Source: Biomphalaria glabrata (taxonomy: Eukaryota; Mollusca; Gastropoda; Planorbidae). Taken from it: a stretch of 64,000 nt of DNA. The stretch lies in the NCBI RefSeq assembly GCF_947242115.1, contig NC_074716.1, positions 9,811,501 through 9,875,500 on the forward strand, read 5' to 3'. Below the pieces are notes generated by a model that searched no databases, was not told where the DNA came from, and saw nothing but the letters and a program-made list of their open reading frames with translations. Below, one piece after another: positions 25,478 to 36,600 of this stretch. A program made the position numbers and the translations under genes. Position 1 is the stretch's first letter, and each line of letters begins with the position of its first letter.

Positions 25478-25650
25478 CTTTCAGACTTTGCGTTTTATTG
25501 GGCAGACGATGCGAAGCTCATTTGTTTCTATGGCCGACTGTTAGTGAGGGTGTCATGTGGCCAGTACTACGACCAACCTCGCTTACATTTTTCCCCAATT
25601 AATGTCAGGTACCAACTAGAGCTGGTACTCATTGTGTTCCCATAGTATGA
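25478..25650 (-). repeat. SINE family A, head-truncated
   Basis: The body runs from cagactttgcgttttattgg through gtcatgtggccagtactacg to aattaatgtcaggtacc. Confidence 0.65.
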
Positions 25651-26750
25651 ACAATCATGAATGCACTACACTTTGACATTTTCTCTTTGCATAGTTGTAA
25701 ATTAACGCAATTGAGTCACTCCTCCTAACAGTGGAAGTTAGATTTGATTGTGGGACATCAAAGGGCCTCTTATATCAAGATGTTCTAGACTAGAGTATAG
25801 ATCCACACCCCTGAAATCTTACTTTCAACCACTAACACGTACATTATAGAAGCTACGAAATTTAGAATCTTCTGTATTTTAAGCCGCGCTCTACGCATGC
25901 AAATATTAATCAAGTGAAGACCCATACACAAGGGGATAGCCTATAAATCATAGAAGAGTTTGTCTAAATCAGCTAAGAAAACCAATAACTCCTACTTTAC
26001 ATGTAAAACTAGGTTAACAATTATGGATTCCCGTAAGGTGTGATATACTGCTTCTAAAAGAGGGCTGCAATTTACAAGATAAGAAGATACATGAGCTTTG
26101 ATACTATTTAATTAAAATGACCTTTCACATAAACTCGGTCATCGTACTTAGCCTAAATCAAATAGCTACTAAATCGCTGTCAATAATTCTATCATGTCGC
26201 AGCTTCAGTGTTTGTATATCCCGAAAGCCCTAATCCCCTTATTATTTTATTTAGCCAACAAACATATAATCTTATTTATGCATAGTTTGTCCTCTGTCTA
26301 TTCCATTAAAAGTCATTAGGCTGTTATTAAAGAATTTCTTGTTAGTATTTTGTTCATTTTGTTTTCCTCCTAATTATGACTTAATGGGCGTGAGTGTTAA
26401 CGATCTTTTAAAGATATTCTGCCAAAAAGTCTCCCCGCCCATTAAATAATTCGATTCGTAACCCCGGGCCACCAGCACAGAAACTCGATAAGATCTGGAC
26501 CAGGCGTCTTTTGTAATCAATCAGCCTCCGGGGAAGATAGTCGTAAGACTTAATTAGGTAAGATCTATACTTGATTTGGAAATGATATGCAAAAGACAAG
26601 ACTGTAGATCGTACCATTCTAATCAGAAGTTGTTAATGCTAAACTCAAGGCCATGGCAATAGTGATTGATGGTTGAGTTGAAAATTTCCTTTCAGCTTTT
26701 AAATTTAGTTGAGATTGAAATTTGTTTGCTGAGCTATAAAACATTGAAGT
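25650..26750. other. Non-coding spacer
   Basis: AT-rich, with no convincing exon. A 69-codon minus-strand open stretch at 26617-26408 has no recognisable domain. Confidence 0.45.
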
Positions 26751-26754
26751 GTCA

Positions 26755-26902
26755 ATGTGATGCTGTATTAACAATATCTTAAAGTAACAGTCTACCAATG
26801 TGATGCTGTATTAACAATATCTTAAAGTAACAGTCTACCAATGTGATGCTGTATTAACAATATCTTAAAGTAACAGTCTACCAATGTGATGCTGTATTAA
26901 CA
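26755..26902. repeat. 43-bp tandem repeat, 3.4 copies
   Basis: The unit is caatgtgatgctgtattaac plus aatatcttaaagtaacagtc plus tac. The first three copies are identical by eye. Confidence 0.93.
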
Positions 26903-26904
26903 GC

Positions 26905-28157
26905 AATCTTAAATACAAATGAAGCTAAACAGTTAACTGAAAACAAACACATTGACATTTTCTCTAACAGAAAGTTTAATACAGCTGACATAGTCTGCTG
27001 CGATTATAGTACCTCGCATATTAAAGAGCTCGAGTCACTTAACTTATATGAATTTAAAGTTTCTTCTAGTACTTGAGTGTGCACATAGATACTAAGCCAG
27101 CATATCACGTTCTTGGTATGGTCATTACATTAGTATGCCATTAAATTAGTATGTTCAGTATTCTCTTTGAAGTGGATTTAATCTTTCGTTATTACGCTGT
27201 AATTATTAAAATGTACTTTATATTTACATTAATGTATTACGTTAGTATTGGCATGACTACTTCTCCTCTGTTCGTCAGCGTTAAAATTTGGATTCGAATA
27301 TTAGTACTGTTTGTCCAAACTCAAAAGTAGCAAGTTTACTTTATTGAAAATTATCTTTTTAAATGATAAAATAAATAAACCAAACTTTTCTCTTACTGCG
27401 ATCTATTACTTTCTACTCTTGTGTTCTGTGTATTCATTGATGCTGATAATTAACAAAGGATAGATCACATAGAAAGTCTTGTTTCATCTCCATATTTTGT
27501 TTCTAACAGACTAAATATTGAACCATTACAAATCCGGGCTAATTAAACTGGTTAGAGCTCAATTTTTCTTTTCTCTAACAAAAATAAAATTTCTAATAAT
27601 ATTTATTTGTACATATTTTTTTAAAATCGCAGTTTAAAATTTTGTTTGTGAGTTATTTCTCTTAAGGAGCAGCTCATTATATTTCGTCAATCTAAGATAG
27701 TCGATAATAGAATTTTGTTTGTTAATAGGTGTTACAGGCGGCATATTCCTAATTATGTTTGAGATTTAATTAAATTAATTACTTCTGTTTACTTGTACTA
27801 ATTAAAGATCAAATCTTCGCTGTTTATAATTATCAAGGCTTACGATTAGTTTTTCAAATAATGCGATATTAGAATGTTTATTGCTTACTTTATATTATTA
27901 GATATGTGAAGACATAATATATCTTAGTGTATACTTTATATATCAAACTGTGTCATTTAAAAATCTAAGCTATAAAATTTTGCTGTAAACACTATGAGAA
28001 TGAATTAGTCTAGTTTAATTAGTCTAGTATTAGTTTTTTAAATTGTTGACGTTGACCTTTAAAACAAAACGCGCTATTTTTTTTCTGCATTTTTTTTCTA
28101 AATTAACTATCTTAAATATAATTGTATAATTTCATTCTGTTTATTTATAAATCTGAT
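26905..28157. other. AT-rich 5' flank of GPCR 1
   Basis: No repeat with clear ends and no exon was seen. It should hold the promoter and any 5' UTR exon of the receptor at 28158, but I cannot pick a core promoter. Confidence 0.45.
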
Positions 28158-29180
28158 ATGGCCAATGTAACAGCTATAGTAAAACCAACAGCTGATATCA
28201 GCAAAACGGAGTACGCTATTAGTTTGATGTTCGCCACAGTTTGTATGATTATTACATCCATCCTTTCAATAACCGGGACCACAATAAGCATCAAGACATT
28301 CTGCCTCATGGGCTTAGACGACGGAATGACCTTCACCTTCTTCGTGCTATCCATAACAGAATTGGCATACAGCGTTTTCTGTTTAGCCATGTCGGTAGCC
28401 TCGGTGTTTCACTGCGTGGAACTGACGGCGCCAAAGACGTTATTCATTATAGACCCGTTCAGTCTGCTAATATATTTCGCCAACATCTGCGTCATGGTTC
28501 ACATGAGCATACAGGTCATTACAACCTTCCTGGCCGTTGCCCGCTGCCTGTGTGTGGTCAAGCCGATTCACTTCAAGAACGCTTTCACAAAAAGAAGGTG
28601 CGTAGCTCTCTTGATCTTCGTCTGGGCGTTTTCTCTGGTCAGCTACGCACCGCTGTTTGCCAGCATGTCTATTGTGCCTCAGTTTGATCCAAGGATAAAT
28701 GTATCACGCCCTAGTCTCTGGCTTTCTCCGAACAGACGATTGGTAAAAGACATCATCTGGACCATTGAGGACGCCACAATTCCTTTTTGCACGGAGATTA
28801 TCGTCATTGTTTGTGTAATAATAATGGCAGACGGATTGAGACGCGCTGCAAAATTTCGCATGGCAGCATCCAATGCTTCAAACGCGCCCGGTTTCCACGC
28901 ATCTCAAAAAGTCGGCGGTAAAGAGCTACTTATAATTCGACAAGTTGCATTGATCTCGGCCTTCTACATACTGACCAACACACCAAAAGTGGCCTCTAAC
29001 TTGTACGGGGTTGTGGTCCCACAGTACACCCTAGGAGGTCAGTACAATAACATCTACCTTGTGGTCTTCGCATTCAGAAAACTGATAGAGACACTCAACT
29101 GTTGTGTTAGTTTCCCAGTGTACTTTCAGTGTAATCCCAAATTTAGATCTCTGACATTTCGATGGTCAAATAAATCTTGA
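28158..29180 (+). CDS. Chemosensory-type class A GPCR 1
   Basis: A 340-residue seven-helix receptor in one coding exon. I use ATG 28158 (MANVTAIV) rather than the in-frame ATG at 28122, because the paralogue at 47319 starts MANFTST at the same point. There is one sequon at N3. Helices lie at roughly 18-46, 54-80, 100-131, 147-170, 202-226, 256-278 and 297-324. The DRY position reads ARC (128-130, in FLAVARCLCVVKP), and NPxxY is replaced by FPVYF (319-323). An NTPK motif follows helix 6. No cysteine is present in the second outer loop, so the usual class A disulfide seems absent. These departures fit lineage-specific mollusc chemoreceptor families; the ligand is unknown. The C-tail is very short and an AATAAA follows at 29448. 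Confidence 0.88.
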   Translation: MANVTAIVKPTADISKTEYAISLMFATVCMIITSILSITGTTISIKTFCLMGLDDGMTFTFFVLSITELAYSVFCLAMSVASVFHCVELTAPKTLFIIDPFSLLIYFANICVMVHMSIQVITTFLAVARCLCVVKPIHFKNAFTKRRCVALLIFVWAFSLVSYAPLFASMSIVPQFDPRINVSRPSLWLSPNRRLVKDIIWTIEDATIPFCTEIIVIVCVIIMADGLRRAAKFRMAASNASNAPGFHASQKVGGKELLIIRQVALISAFYILTNTPKVASNLYGVVVPQYTLGGQYNNIYLVVFAFRKLIETLNCCVSFPVYFQCNPKFRSLTFRWSNKS

Positions 29181-29447
29181 AATGTCTTGATACCGTATGA
29201 ATAATATCCAAAAGAAAAGCCCTGTTTCATAAATGTGTATACAGAGGCTGTTAGTCAACTAACAAAATATTCCATCTTGTAATATAATGTATACATTTAT
29301 AAAAGAGATCTAAAAGAAAAATCTAAACTGTACAGGTATACATAACTTCTTTCGTTGTCATTCCAATGGTCAAAGAAATCGAATGTGTAATTGCATTACT
29401 TGACATTTGAAAACAAAGTTAAACTATTTGAAATATGTTTCAAAGCA

Positions 29448-29453
29448 AATAAA
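29448..29453 (+). terminator. Candidate poly(A) signal of GPCR 1
   Basis: AATAAA 268 bases past the stop codon, the first canonical one. Confidence 0.5.
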
Positions 29454-29609
29454 TAACAGAAAAAAATGCTCAAATTTTCCATTTAGTTCTTCTTTGTAGT
29501 CAATCGTATAAATAAGATATTTTTTTATTTTTTTTTATATTAGTTCGTTTAAAGACATAATTTTATTTTGCTGATGGACATCTGCAGTGCTGCACTAAGC
29601 TGTAATGTG

Positions 29610-29745
29610 AAACCACATTTCTTATTCCAAATGCTAGGACTAAGTCGTACACGTTCTTCTACTTCCCTAGGGCCAAAATAGCAATCAACGTGTCAAATGA
29701 ATGAGCCATGAAAACCAACAACATAGCAGAGTTCAAGTCTTTAAC
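29610..29745 (+). repeat. LINE family 1 fragment, then a TTAA-type MITE end
   Basis: Contains ttccaaatgctaggactaag, ttctacttccctag and agcagagttcaagtc, the end of the LINE coding region. At 29740 it breaks off into ttaactctttctctctgtaac, the left end of the TTAA-flanked MITE family seen whole at 30741. Confidence 0.6.
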
Positions 29746-29825
29746 TCTTTCTCTCTGTAACAATTTTCATTGTTTCGATCATATTTTTCGCTTTGCTCAT
29801 TTGTATTTCACTACCTAACATATCG

Positions 29826-30255
29826 TATCTTATCTTATATAATACAGACGTTACTTTTAAAAAAGAAGATGATTACGTCGTACGCGTCATGCATTTAGTC
29901 ATGCATATTGACCAATGACCTAAATTCTGCTAAGTCACTGGTTTTCCTGACTAGCTCAAGCAACCCATTCCATGCTCTAATAACACTAGGGAAGAAGGAG
30001 CATTTGTACAAATTTGTCCTAGCATATGGAACGAGGAATGTGCCTTTATCTTTGTGTCTTTCTGAGTATTTTATTAGATTTTGTATTTGAAGTTTATGGT
30101 TCAGTGTTTAATGTAGCCTATAATTGCTACTTTACTTTTGAGTCTTCTGTCCTGAAGGCTTTCTAAATTTAGTGATTTTACTAAAGGTGTTACTCTAGTC
30201 AAATTTTGTGTCTGTTTCTTAATGTTTTTTTGAGCTGAGGGGTTAGGGTGACCTA
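29826..30255 (-). mobile_element. LINE 3' end (family 1)
   Basis: The minus-strand copy begins at the tail (atcttatcttatataatacag) and reaches ttcttaatgtttttttgagctg near 30230. It holds the empty-site version of the TTAA target used by the MITE at 5136. Confidence 0.75.
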
Positions 30256-30309
30256 AAAAATATATATATATAGGTTAAATGTTTCACGGCTATTAAAAAA
30301 GTTAAATGT

Positions 30310-30624
30310 TTCAGAGCCAGTGGCGTAGCTAGGGTATATGATGCCCTAAAAAAAAATCGAAATAAACTGCAAAAAAGACTTGTTTTTTTTTTTCAAAATA
30401 ACATGTATTCATTATTAGAGTATTTCTAACAAAAATTTTAGTATTCAAACATTATGTGAAAAGTCTTCAGGCCAATCTCCAATGTCGTAATATCCTTTTG
30501 TTTTTTTTAACCAAAAAGCTCAAGGGAATAGGAACTTAATACATACTGAGGTAAAGTTTGAAGCTCTCAAAGCCTGATGCCCCATGCGGCCCGCACCACC
30601 CTCACGTGGCTAGATACGCCTCTT
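30310..30624. mobile_element. hAT-like MITE, diverged
   Basis: Left end cagtggcgtagctagggta and right end gtggctagatacgcctctt are imperfect inverted repeats. Flanks ttcagagc / ttcacact are only a weak 8-bp match. A related left end is at 63703 and a compact relative at 12667. Confidence 0.55.
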
Positions 30625-30740
30625 TTCACACTCTACTCAATCAGCTTGTTAAGTAACATCACATATTCAATGATAATCCAACGACAAACGCACATTTGTA
30701 TGAAACATTCTCACGATAAACTAATATCTAGTTTGTTTAA

Positions 30741-30948
30741 CTCTTTCTCTCCTAATTGACGATACCATCGACACATTAAATTATTTTTTGTGGTTTTATA
30801 AACATTAATCTAATTAAATTCTATGCTAAATAAACTATTGTCTGATCACAAAGTTCTATAGAAGTTTAATCATAACAAGGTAGTGAACTAGAAATGAGCA
30901 AAGGAACAGCTCCGTAGGATCATGGGAAATAATCACGGAGAGATAGAG
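30741..30948. mobile_element. TTAA-flanked MITE, 208 bp
   Basis: Ends CTCTTTCTCTCC / GGAGAGATAGAG are inverted with one mismatch, between TTAA at 30737-30740 and 30949-30952. Same class as the element at 5136. A partial left end is at 49814. Confidence 0.82.
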
Positions 30949-31309
30949 TTAATTGAACTTCACTGTCCGGAGCGTTCGTTTCACTGGAAATGACTGTGAA
31001 CGTAGACACTAGTGAAAATCTCTTTCAGAACAAACACACTGTTCAATCAGGCTGGAGATGTGATGGAGCTCTTGCTTGCTTTTGCTGACCTAGAATGTCA
31101 AGAGCCTACCACCTGAACTCTACCTGTTACTTTCAAATTTCTAGGATAAGAATCTAATTTAAGGACTGTCTAGAATGGGAACTGTGAAATGACTTATAGT
31201 TCATAAAAAGCATACGATTGTCTACCATTTCTACAACAATAACATATTAATATATATTATTTTTTAGTTCCCGCAGACACAAATTACACACATATCCTAC
31301 ATCAACGCA

Positions 31310-31690
31310 CTCTGTCTGTCTGTTAAAACGTTTTTACGCGTAATTTCTCACTCACACTATCACGGATCAAGCTGAAATTGCGTTCACAATCATTTCTTTT
31401 ACCTGACTAAACAGGAATCAATATTATTATTACTGTTAATTAATTATTTTGCTTGATCAAGCAAGGGAAAGCAATTGTACTTGACTAATGTGGTATTATA
31501 AGTTGAATTAGTCCTTTTTTATACTTTGTATGTCGCCGCTTCAAAGTTTGAATCTAACAATAAATAGCTATAAAACCTTATATTTTCATAAGTAATTAGC
31601 TAGCGCAGTGATTAATGTGTTGGCTTGAAGTAGCTTAATTAGCCTTGAGCCCTAGTCTTTCTATTCAGGTCTTTCAACTGATTATAAAAT
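31310..31690 (+). repeat. SINE family B with tRNA-like segment
   Basis: Starts tctgtctgtctgttaaaacg, includes ggatcaagctgaaattgcg and gacaaaacacg-like tail sequence, and ends with a tRNA-like block (gcgcagtgattaatgtgttggcttgaag). A second copy is at 61675-61935 (cacagtggttagtgtgttgg...gggttcgaatt). Confidence 0.55.
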
Positions 31691-31950
31691 AAATGCTTTT
31701 AAAATGCAATCACAGTACAATTCAAGAATATAATCCCCTTCTTTTTTACTGACTAGTCCAGACAAGAGATAGAGCCATGACGTATCAAGAAACCTAAAAT
31801 CATGAAATTGCACCAAACTAAAATAATTGGTAAAAATATTTCTAATCGGACAAACGTTGATACAACAACGCTTAAAAGCTTTTTTTTAAAAAATTATTTT
31901 TATTTTATTTTGTTTTTAAAGTCTTTTCCCTCTCACTTTCAAACCAAAAC

Positions 31951-32213
31951 AACAACGAAAACAACAAAAACAACAACAACAACAACGACAACAGCAACAA
32001 CGACAACAGCAACAACAAAAAACAACAACGTCAACAGCAACAACGACAACAACAAAAAACAACAACAACAACGACAACAGCAACGACAACAACAAAAAAC
32101 AACAACAACAACGACAACAGCAACGACAACAACAAAAAACAACGACAACAACAACAAAAAACAACAACAACAACATCAGCAACAACAACAACAACAGACA
32201 ACAACAACAACAG
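31951..32213. repeat. CAA/CGA-rich imperfect trinucleotide tract
   Basis: Runs of (CAA)n broken by CGA, AGC and AAAAA. The plus strand stays open for 242 codons around it (31802-32530), with poly-Thr/Gln/Asn frames and no domain in the flanks. I treat it as a simple repeat, not a gene. Confidence 0.85.
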
Positions 32214-32757
32214 AGTATTCAACAGTGAAAAAAAATCCAAGACAATTGTTAGGAACTGAAGTTTTATTCACAATGAAGACATTTGGATGGACCTACGTTA
32301 AGTTCGCTATTCAACTTTGGCCAAACCAAATACTTTGCAAAATTTCAATAAGCGAGATGTTAGCAGACTACACAAACATACACTTCTACTTGCTACTCAA
32401 ATTATTGCCATCAGTATATAAGTACACACTTTGTACACAGCAGCTCTCTTGTACTGACACATGTCAAACAAACATTTTAATTGAAACAATAGAGACAAAT
32501 GAATTTAATATAATCACAATGGTGTTTTAGCTCTATCCAAAAATGAATCTATCTCAACATGTTGGAAAGGTCTCTGAATTTCTAAACGAACAAAGAAGTC
32601 AAATAAAGATAGATATCTTCTTATAAGTAATACAATTGTGATACTACATCAGTTTGAACAAATTTCTTAAGATAAAGATTCCTTTTAAACTAATCAATTA
32701 TATTGTTTTTAAAGCTGCATTCCATAAGCTAGTCAATGAACATGTCCCAAAAAATGT

Positions 32758-33026
32758 TTCCTTTTTAGACATTGTAATCTATAGGGCAGATGATGTTAAG
32801 GTCATTTGTTTCTTTGGCCAACGGTTTACGACCAGGGTACCATGTGGCCAGCACAACGACCAACAGCCTCTACTGTCCCAACTTAAGTCTGGTAACATTT
32901 AGAGTTGGGTGGAATCAGGGGCGCCATAAAAAAAAAACGAAATCCAAAAGCCCAGTCTTCACCGAGATTTGAACCCAGAATCCCAGGTTCGGAGGTTAAG
33001 CATCTAACCAGTCAGCCACCGCGAGC
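32758..33026 (-). repeat. SINE family A, complete
   Basis: The whole element runs from gacattgtaatctatagggc to cagtcagccaccgcgagcc. The tRNA-like head is at the right, with a B-box equivalent gatttgaacccag. It lies next to the GPCR relic. Confidence 0.8.
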
Positions 33027-33169
33027 CATTGAACAACTCCAAAGTGCTTATAATTGATGATATTTTGTAACTTAAGATGACGATTAAGAAGATTTTTTTA
33101 ACAAAAAGGGGCAACAATAGCTGAGAATGGTTTCAGACAGTTAGAGAGCTTTTACAAAGGCCGCTAAAC

Positions 33170-33265
33170 ACGCCAGGGAAAAGGCCCAGACGAAGATCAA
33201 GAGAGCTACGCACCTTCTTTTAGTGAAGGCGTTCTTGAAGTGAATCGGCTTAAACACGCACAAGT
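33170..33265 (-). pseudogene. GPCR relic (helix 3 end to helix 4)
   Basis: The minus strand encodes a piece matching both receptors: KPIHFKNAF then TKRRCVALLIFVWAFSLA. The nucleotide match to 28555-28640 is nearly exact over about 80 bases and then stops abruptly on both sides. No other part of the receptor is present nearby. It is either a remnant of a third receptor gene or a short duplicated patch. Confidence 0.85.
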
Positions 33266-33466
33266 CAGTCTCAGATGACAAAACGAATTATAAGCACCCA
33301 AAGGAGTCAAAGGCTTTGAGTTACAGAATACGTCAATACCAGGTAGGTCTGCATAGACACTTGAAATACTGCAGGCTTACTTAATCATCAGACTGGAAAA
33401 AAATCTTTCAAGCTCATAGTACAGCAACATTTTTAAACAAAGATTCATAAACTCTGTTTGTCGCGT

Positions 33467-33472
33467 TTTATT
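33467..33472 (-). terminator. Candidate poly(A) signal of the BTB-Kelch gene
   Basis: Minus-strand AATAAA about 200 bases past the stop at 33675. Confidence 0.4.
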
Positions 33473-33674
33473 TTTAATTCGCTCGTTAGTATTAGGTCAA
33501 ATCTCAGCAGTAAAATTTGTATTTTGGAGAAAGAAATTGTTATGGGTTGATCCACCCAGAGCTTGTTAGTTTTGCATCAGTGTATAAACGATAGTACCTG
33601 TAACAGATTACTCCAACTGAATCTACTAGAAAGAAAAAAAAAAACCACACACACAAACAAAAACGAATGAAAGC

Positions 33675-36600
33675 TCATTGTTCATCTTCATTTTCGTTAT
33701 TCACTTGCACCACATTCTTTCTTGATCTTGGCAAAAAGAAATGCACAAAGCTAGAGCAGTGGTTCACCTGATGCCAGAACTCCACATTCCAGCACACGCC
33801 TGGAATTCCACAGACACTTAGAGTCTTAGATGGACTATTGCCAGCAATATACAATACATCTCGGAAGATAAAAGCTCCACGTAGGATGATGTCAAACGAC
33901 CACAGACGCTCCAATAAAGTGAAAGCAGTGCCTTTATCTTGAGACCTCAAAACCTGGCTCAAGGAACCATCTCTTTGTAGGACATATTGGCCATTCTTGT
34001 TTCGGAAACTGACTAAATATTTGGCTGAACCTTGAAGAGTTCCAGACCTAGTCCATTCAATATCTGGCACTTGTAAAGAATATACTTCTGACATTTCGTC
34101 GGTGTCCGTCGAACAGAAAACCAAAATACTTTCTTCAAAGTCCACAGCACTTTCTGGGTTGTGCACGGTGCTCGGCATTTTGATCTCTCCATGAAAAACG
34201 GGAAAATCTTCCGGCTTCAAGCACTTTATGCTTTCGTTGTCGATGTCTATAAAATAGATAAACTCCCCATAAGACACGACGATAAAGTTCGTCCCTGGTA
34301 TATCAGCGATAAATTTCCATTCAGAATTTTTATAACAGAAGATTAGACTTTCGCTGCCAGAGCTGCACACAGCGTACAGCTGGTCATTAAAAACTGTCAA
34401 ATTATTGATTCTTGACAGGAGCGGACATCTTGGAAGCTTTTTCCATATATTTTTTGAGAGAATAAGAACACTGACTTTATCCCCGTTTGCCAATGCCCCA
34501 AGATACCTTACACTGTTTTCACTTCTATGGATGACGTAAGAAGGCCAGTATCCATGCGATTTTCTTGCTATCTGAAAGTCAATGCCTTCGGAAATAACGC
34601 GTTTCGCTTCTGGATTAATTTCACACAAATGGTGATTACTAAGCTCTTCAAGGCATTTAAGGCTGGCCAAACCAAATCTAGAGGCTCTTAAAAGCTTAGA
34701 GAGCTTGGACTCACTATGTTTAAATTGTTTTTCTTCCTCACATGAAACTTCTAATCTTGTTTTTCCTGTTTCGCTGAAGGACACATCCATATCTTCCACG
34801 AAGCATCTCTCGTTTTGCATGTCTCTATTTGCTGCCCATTGGAAAATTGCAAGCAAGACTGTGTCTTCTTTCTCAACGCATAACTCATCGTGCTCCACTA
34901 GAAACATTAAATCTTCATACGTTAAAATCCTGGTCAAGCCTTCAGTGTAGACACTTTCAAAACATTCCAGCGTGTAGTTTAAGGCTTCTGTGAGAATGAA
35001 GCTAGAGCCATAGAGACAAGCCCTTGTGTAGATGGCCTCAAGCGTATGGTCGTTAATTAAACATCCTAGCACCCGTTCATGGTGTTGAACGAGTAAGGGA
35101 ATCTGCAAGACGTAAACAGCGTCCCAGAGTTCCAGCATGTTCTCTAGCGAAGTTAGATCATGTTTTCCCTCTAACATGATCAGAAATTTCATAAATGTTT
35201 CAGCGGACAGGTGTTTCTTTTGTTCAATGTTGTGTTTGCCTCCAAGGAAATGTAACAGACCTGCCATGATTGAATGGTTAAAATGAAAGCCCTTATTTTC
35301 GATGATCACCTCCTTTTGAAGATGCTCATTGCCATTAAAACCTAGGGCTGGTGGAGAGAGGTTGGAATAAAAAATAAAAGAAATATTTAATCGTATACAC
35401 ATTTAAAAAGTAATTACAAATAGTTGAATACATTATCATGCAGTGAAGTGAGGTAAGCGTATCCCCAGGGGTACGGGAAGACTTTGGAGAGGGTATGCGT
35501 TGCATCTCATTAACTATGTTGATTTTCTAAAATACCCATTTATTGTGTTGTGTTAATAAATTAAAGTGTGGTGGGGGGGGGGGCGAGGGGTACTCTATTT
35601 TACAACAGATATAAAAGGGGTACACATAGGTCAAAAGTTTGGGAAACACTGATGTAGAGCAAAGGTACAAAGTTCTTTCTGTCCTAATACCATAAGAACA
35701 TGGGACTCGTTGACTGAATCCTTGTACCATAAGAACATGGGACTCATTGACTGAATCTTGGTGCCATAAGAATCTGAGACTCGTTGACTGAATCTTGGTG
35801 CCATAAGAACATGAGACTCATTGACTGAATCCTTGTACCATAAAAACATGGGACTCGTTGACTGAATCTTGGTGCCATAGGAACATGAGACTCGTTGACT
35901 GAATCCTTGTACCATAAAAACATGGGACTCGTTGACTGAATCTTGGTGCCATAAGAACATGGGACTCGTTGACTGAATCTTGGTGCCATAAGAATCTGAG
36001 ACTCGTTGACTGAATCTTGGTGCCATAAGAACATGGGACTCGTTGACTGAATCTTGGTGCCATAGGAACATGAGACTCGTTGACTGAATCTTGGTGCCAT
36101 AAGAACATGAGACTCGTTGACTGAATCTTGGTGCCATAAGAACATGGGACTCGTTGACTGAATCTTGGTGCCATAAGAACCTGAGACTCGTTGACTGAAT
36201 CTTGGTGCCATAAGAACATGGGACTCGTTGACTGAATTTTGGTGCCATAGGAACATGAGACTCGTTGACTGAATCTTGGTGCCATAAGAACATGAGACTC
36301 GTTGACTGAATCTTGGTGCCATAGGAACATGGGACTCGTTGACTGAATCCTGGTGCCATAAGAACCTGAGACTCGTTGACTGAATCTTGGTGCCATAGGA
36401 ACATGAGACTCGTTGACTGAATCTTGGTGCCATAAGAACATGAGACTCGTTAACTGAATCTTGGTGCCATAGGAACATGGGACTCGTTGACTGAATCCTG
36501 GTGCCATAAGAACATGAGACTCGTTGACTGAATCCTTGTACCATAAGAACATGGGACTCGTTGACTGAATCTTGGTGCCATAGGAACATGAGACTCGTTG

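Noticed and set aside
28122-28157. Upstream in-frame start for GPCR 1 adding MYNFILFIYKSD
   Set aside because: The paralogue begins at the equivalent of 28158, and the extra residues come from AT-rich flank with no counterpart there.
31802-32530. A 242-codon frame with long Thr/Gln/Asn tracts, like a polyQ protein
   Set aside because: The tract is an imperfect CAA repeat and the flanking residues show no domain, no splice structure and no conserved start.
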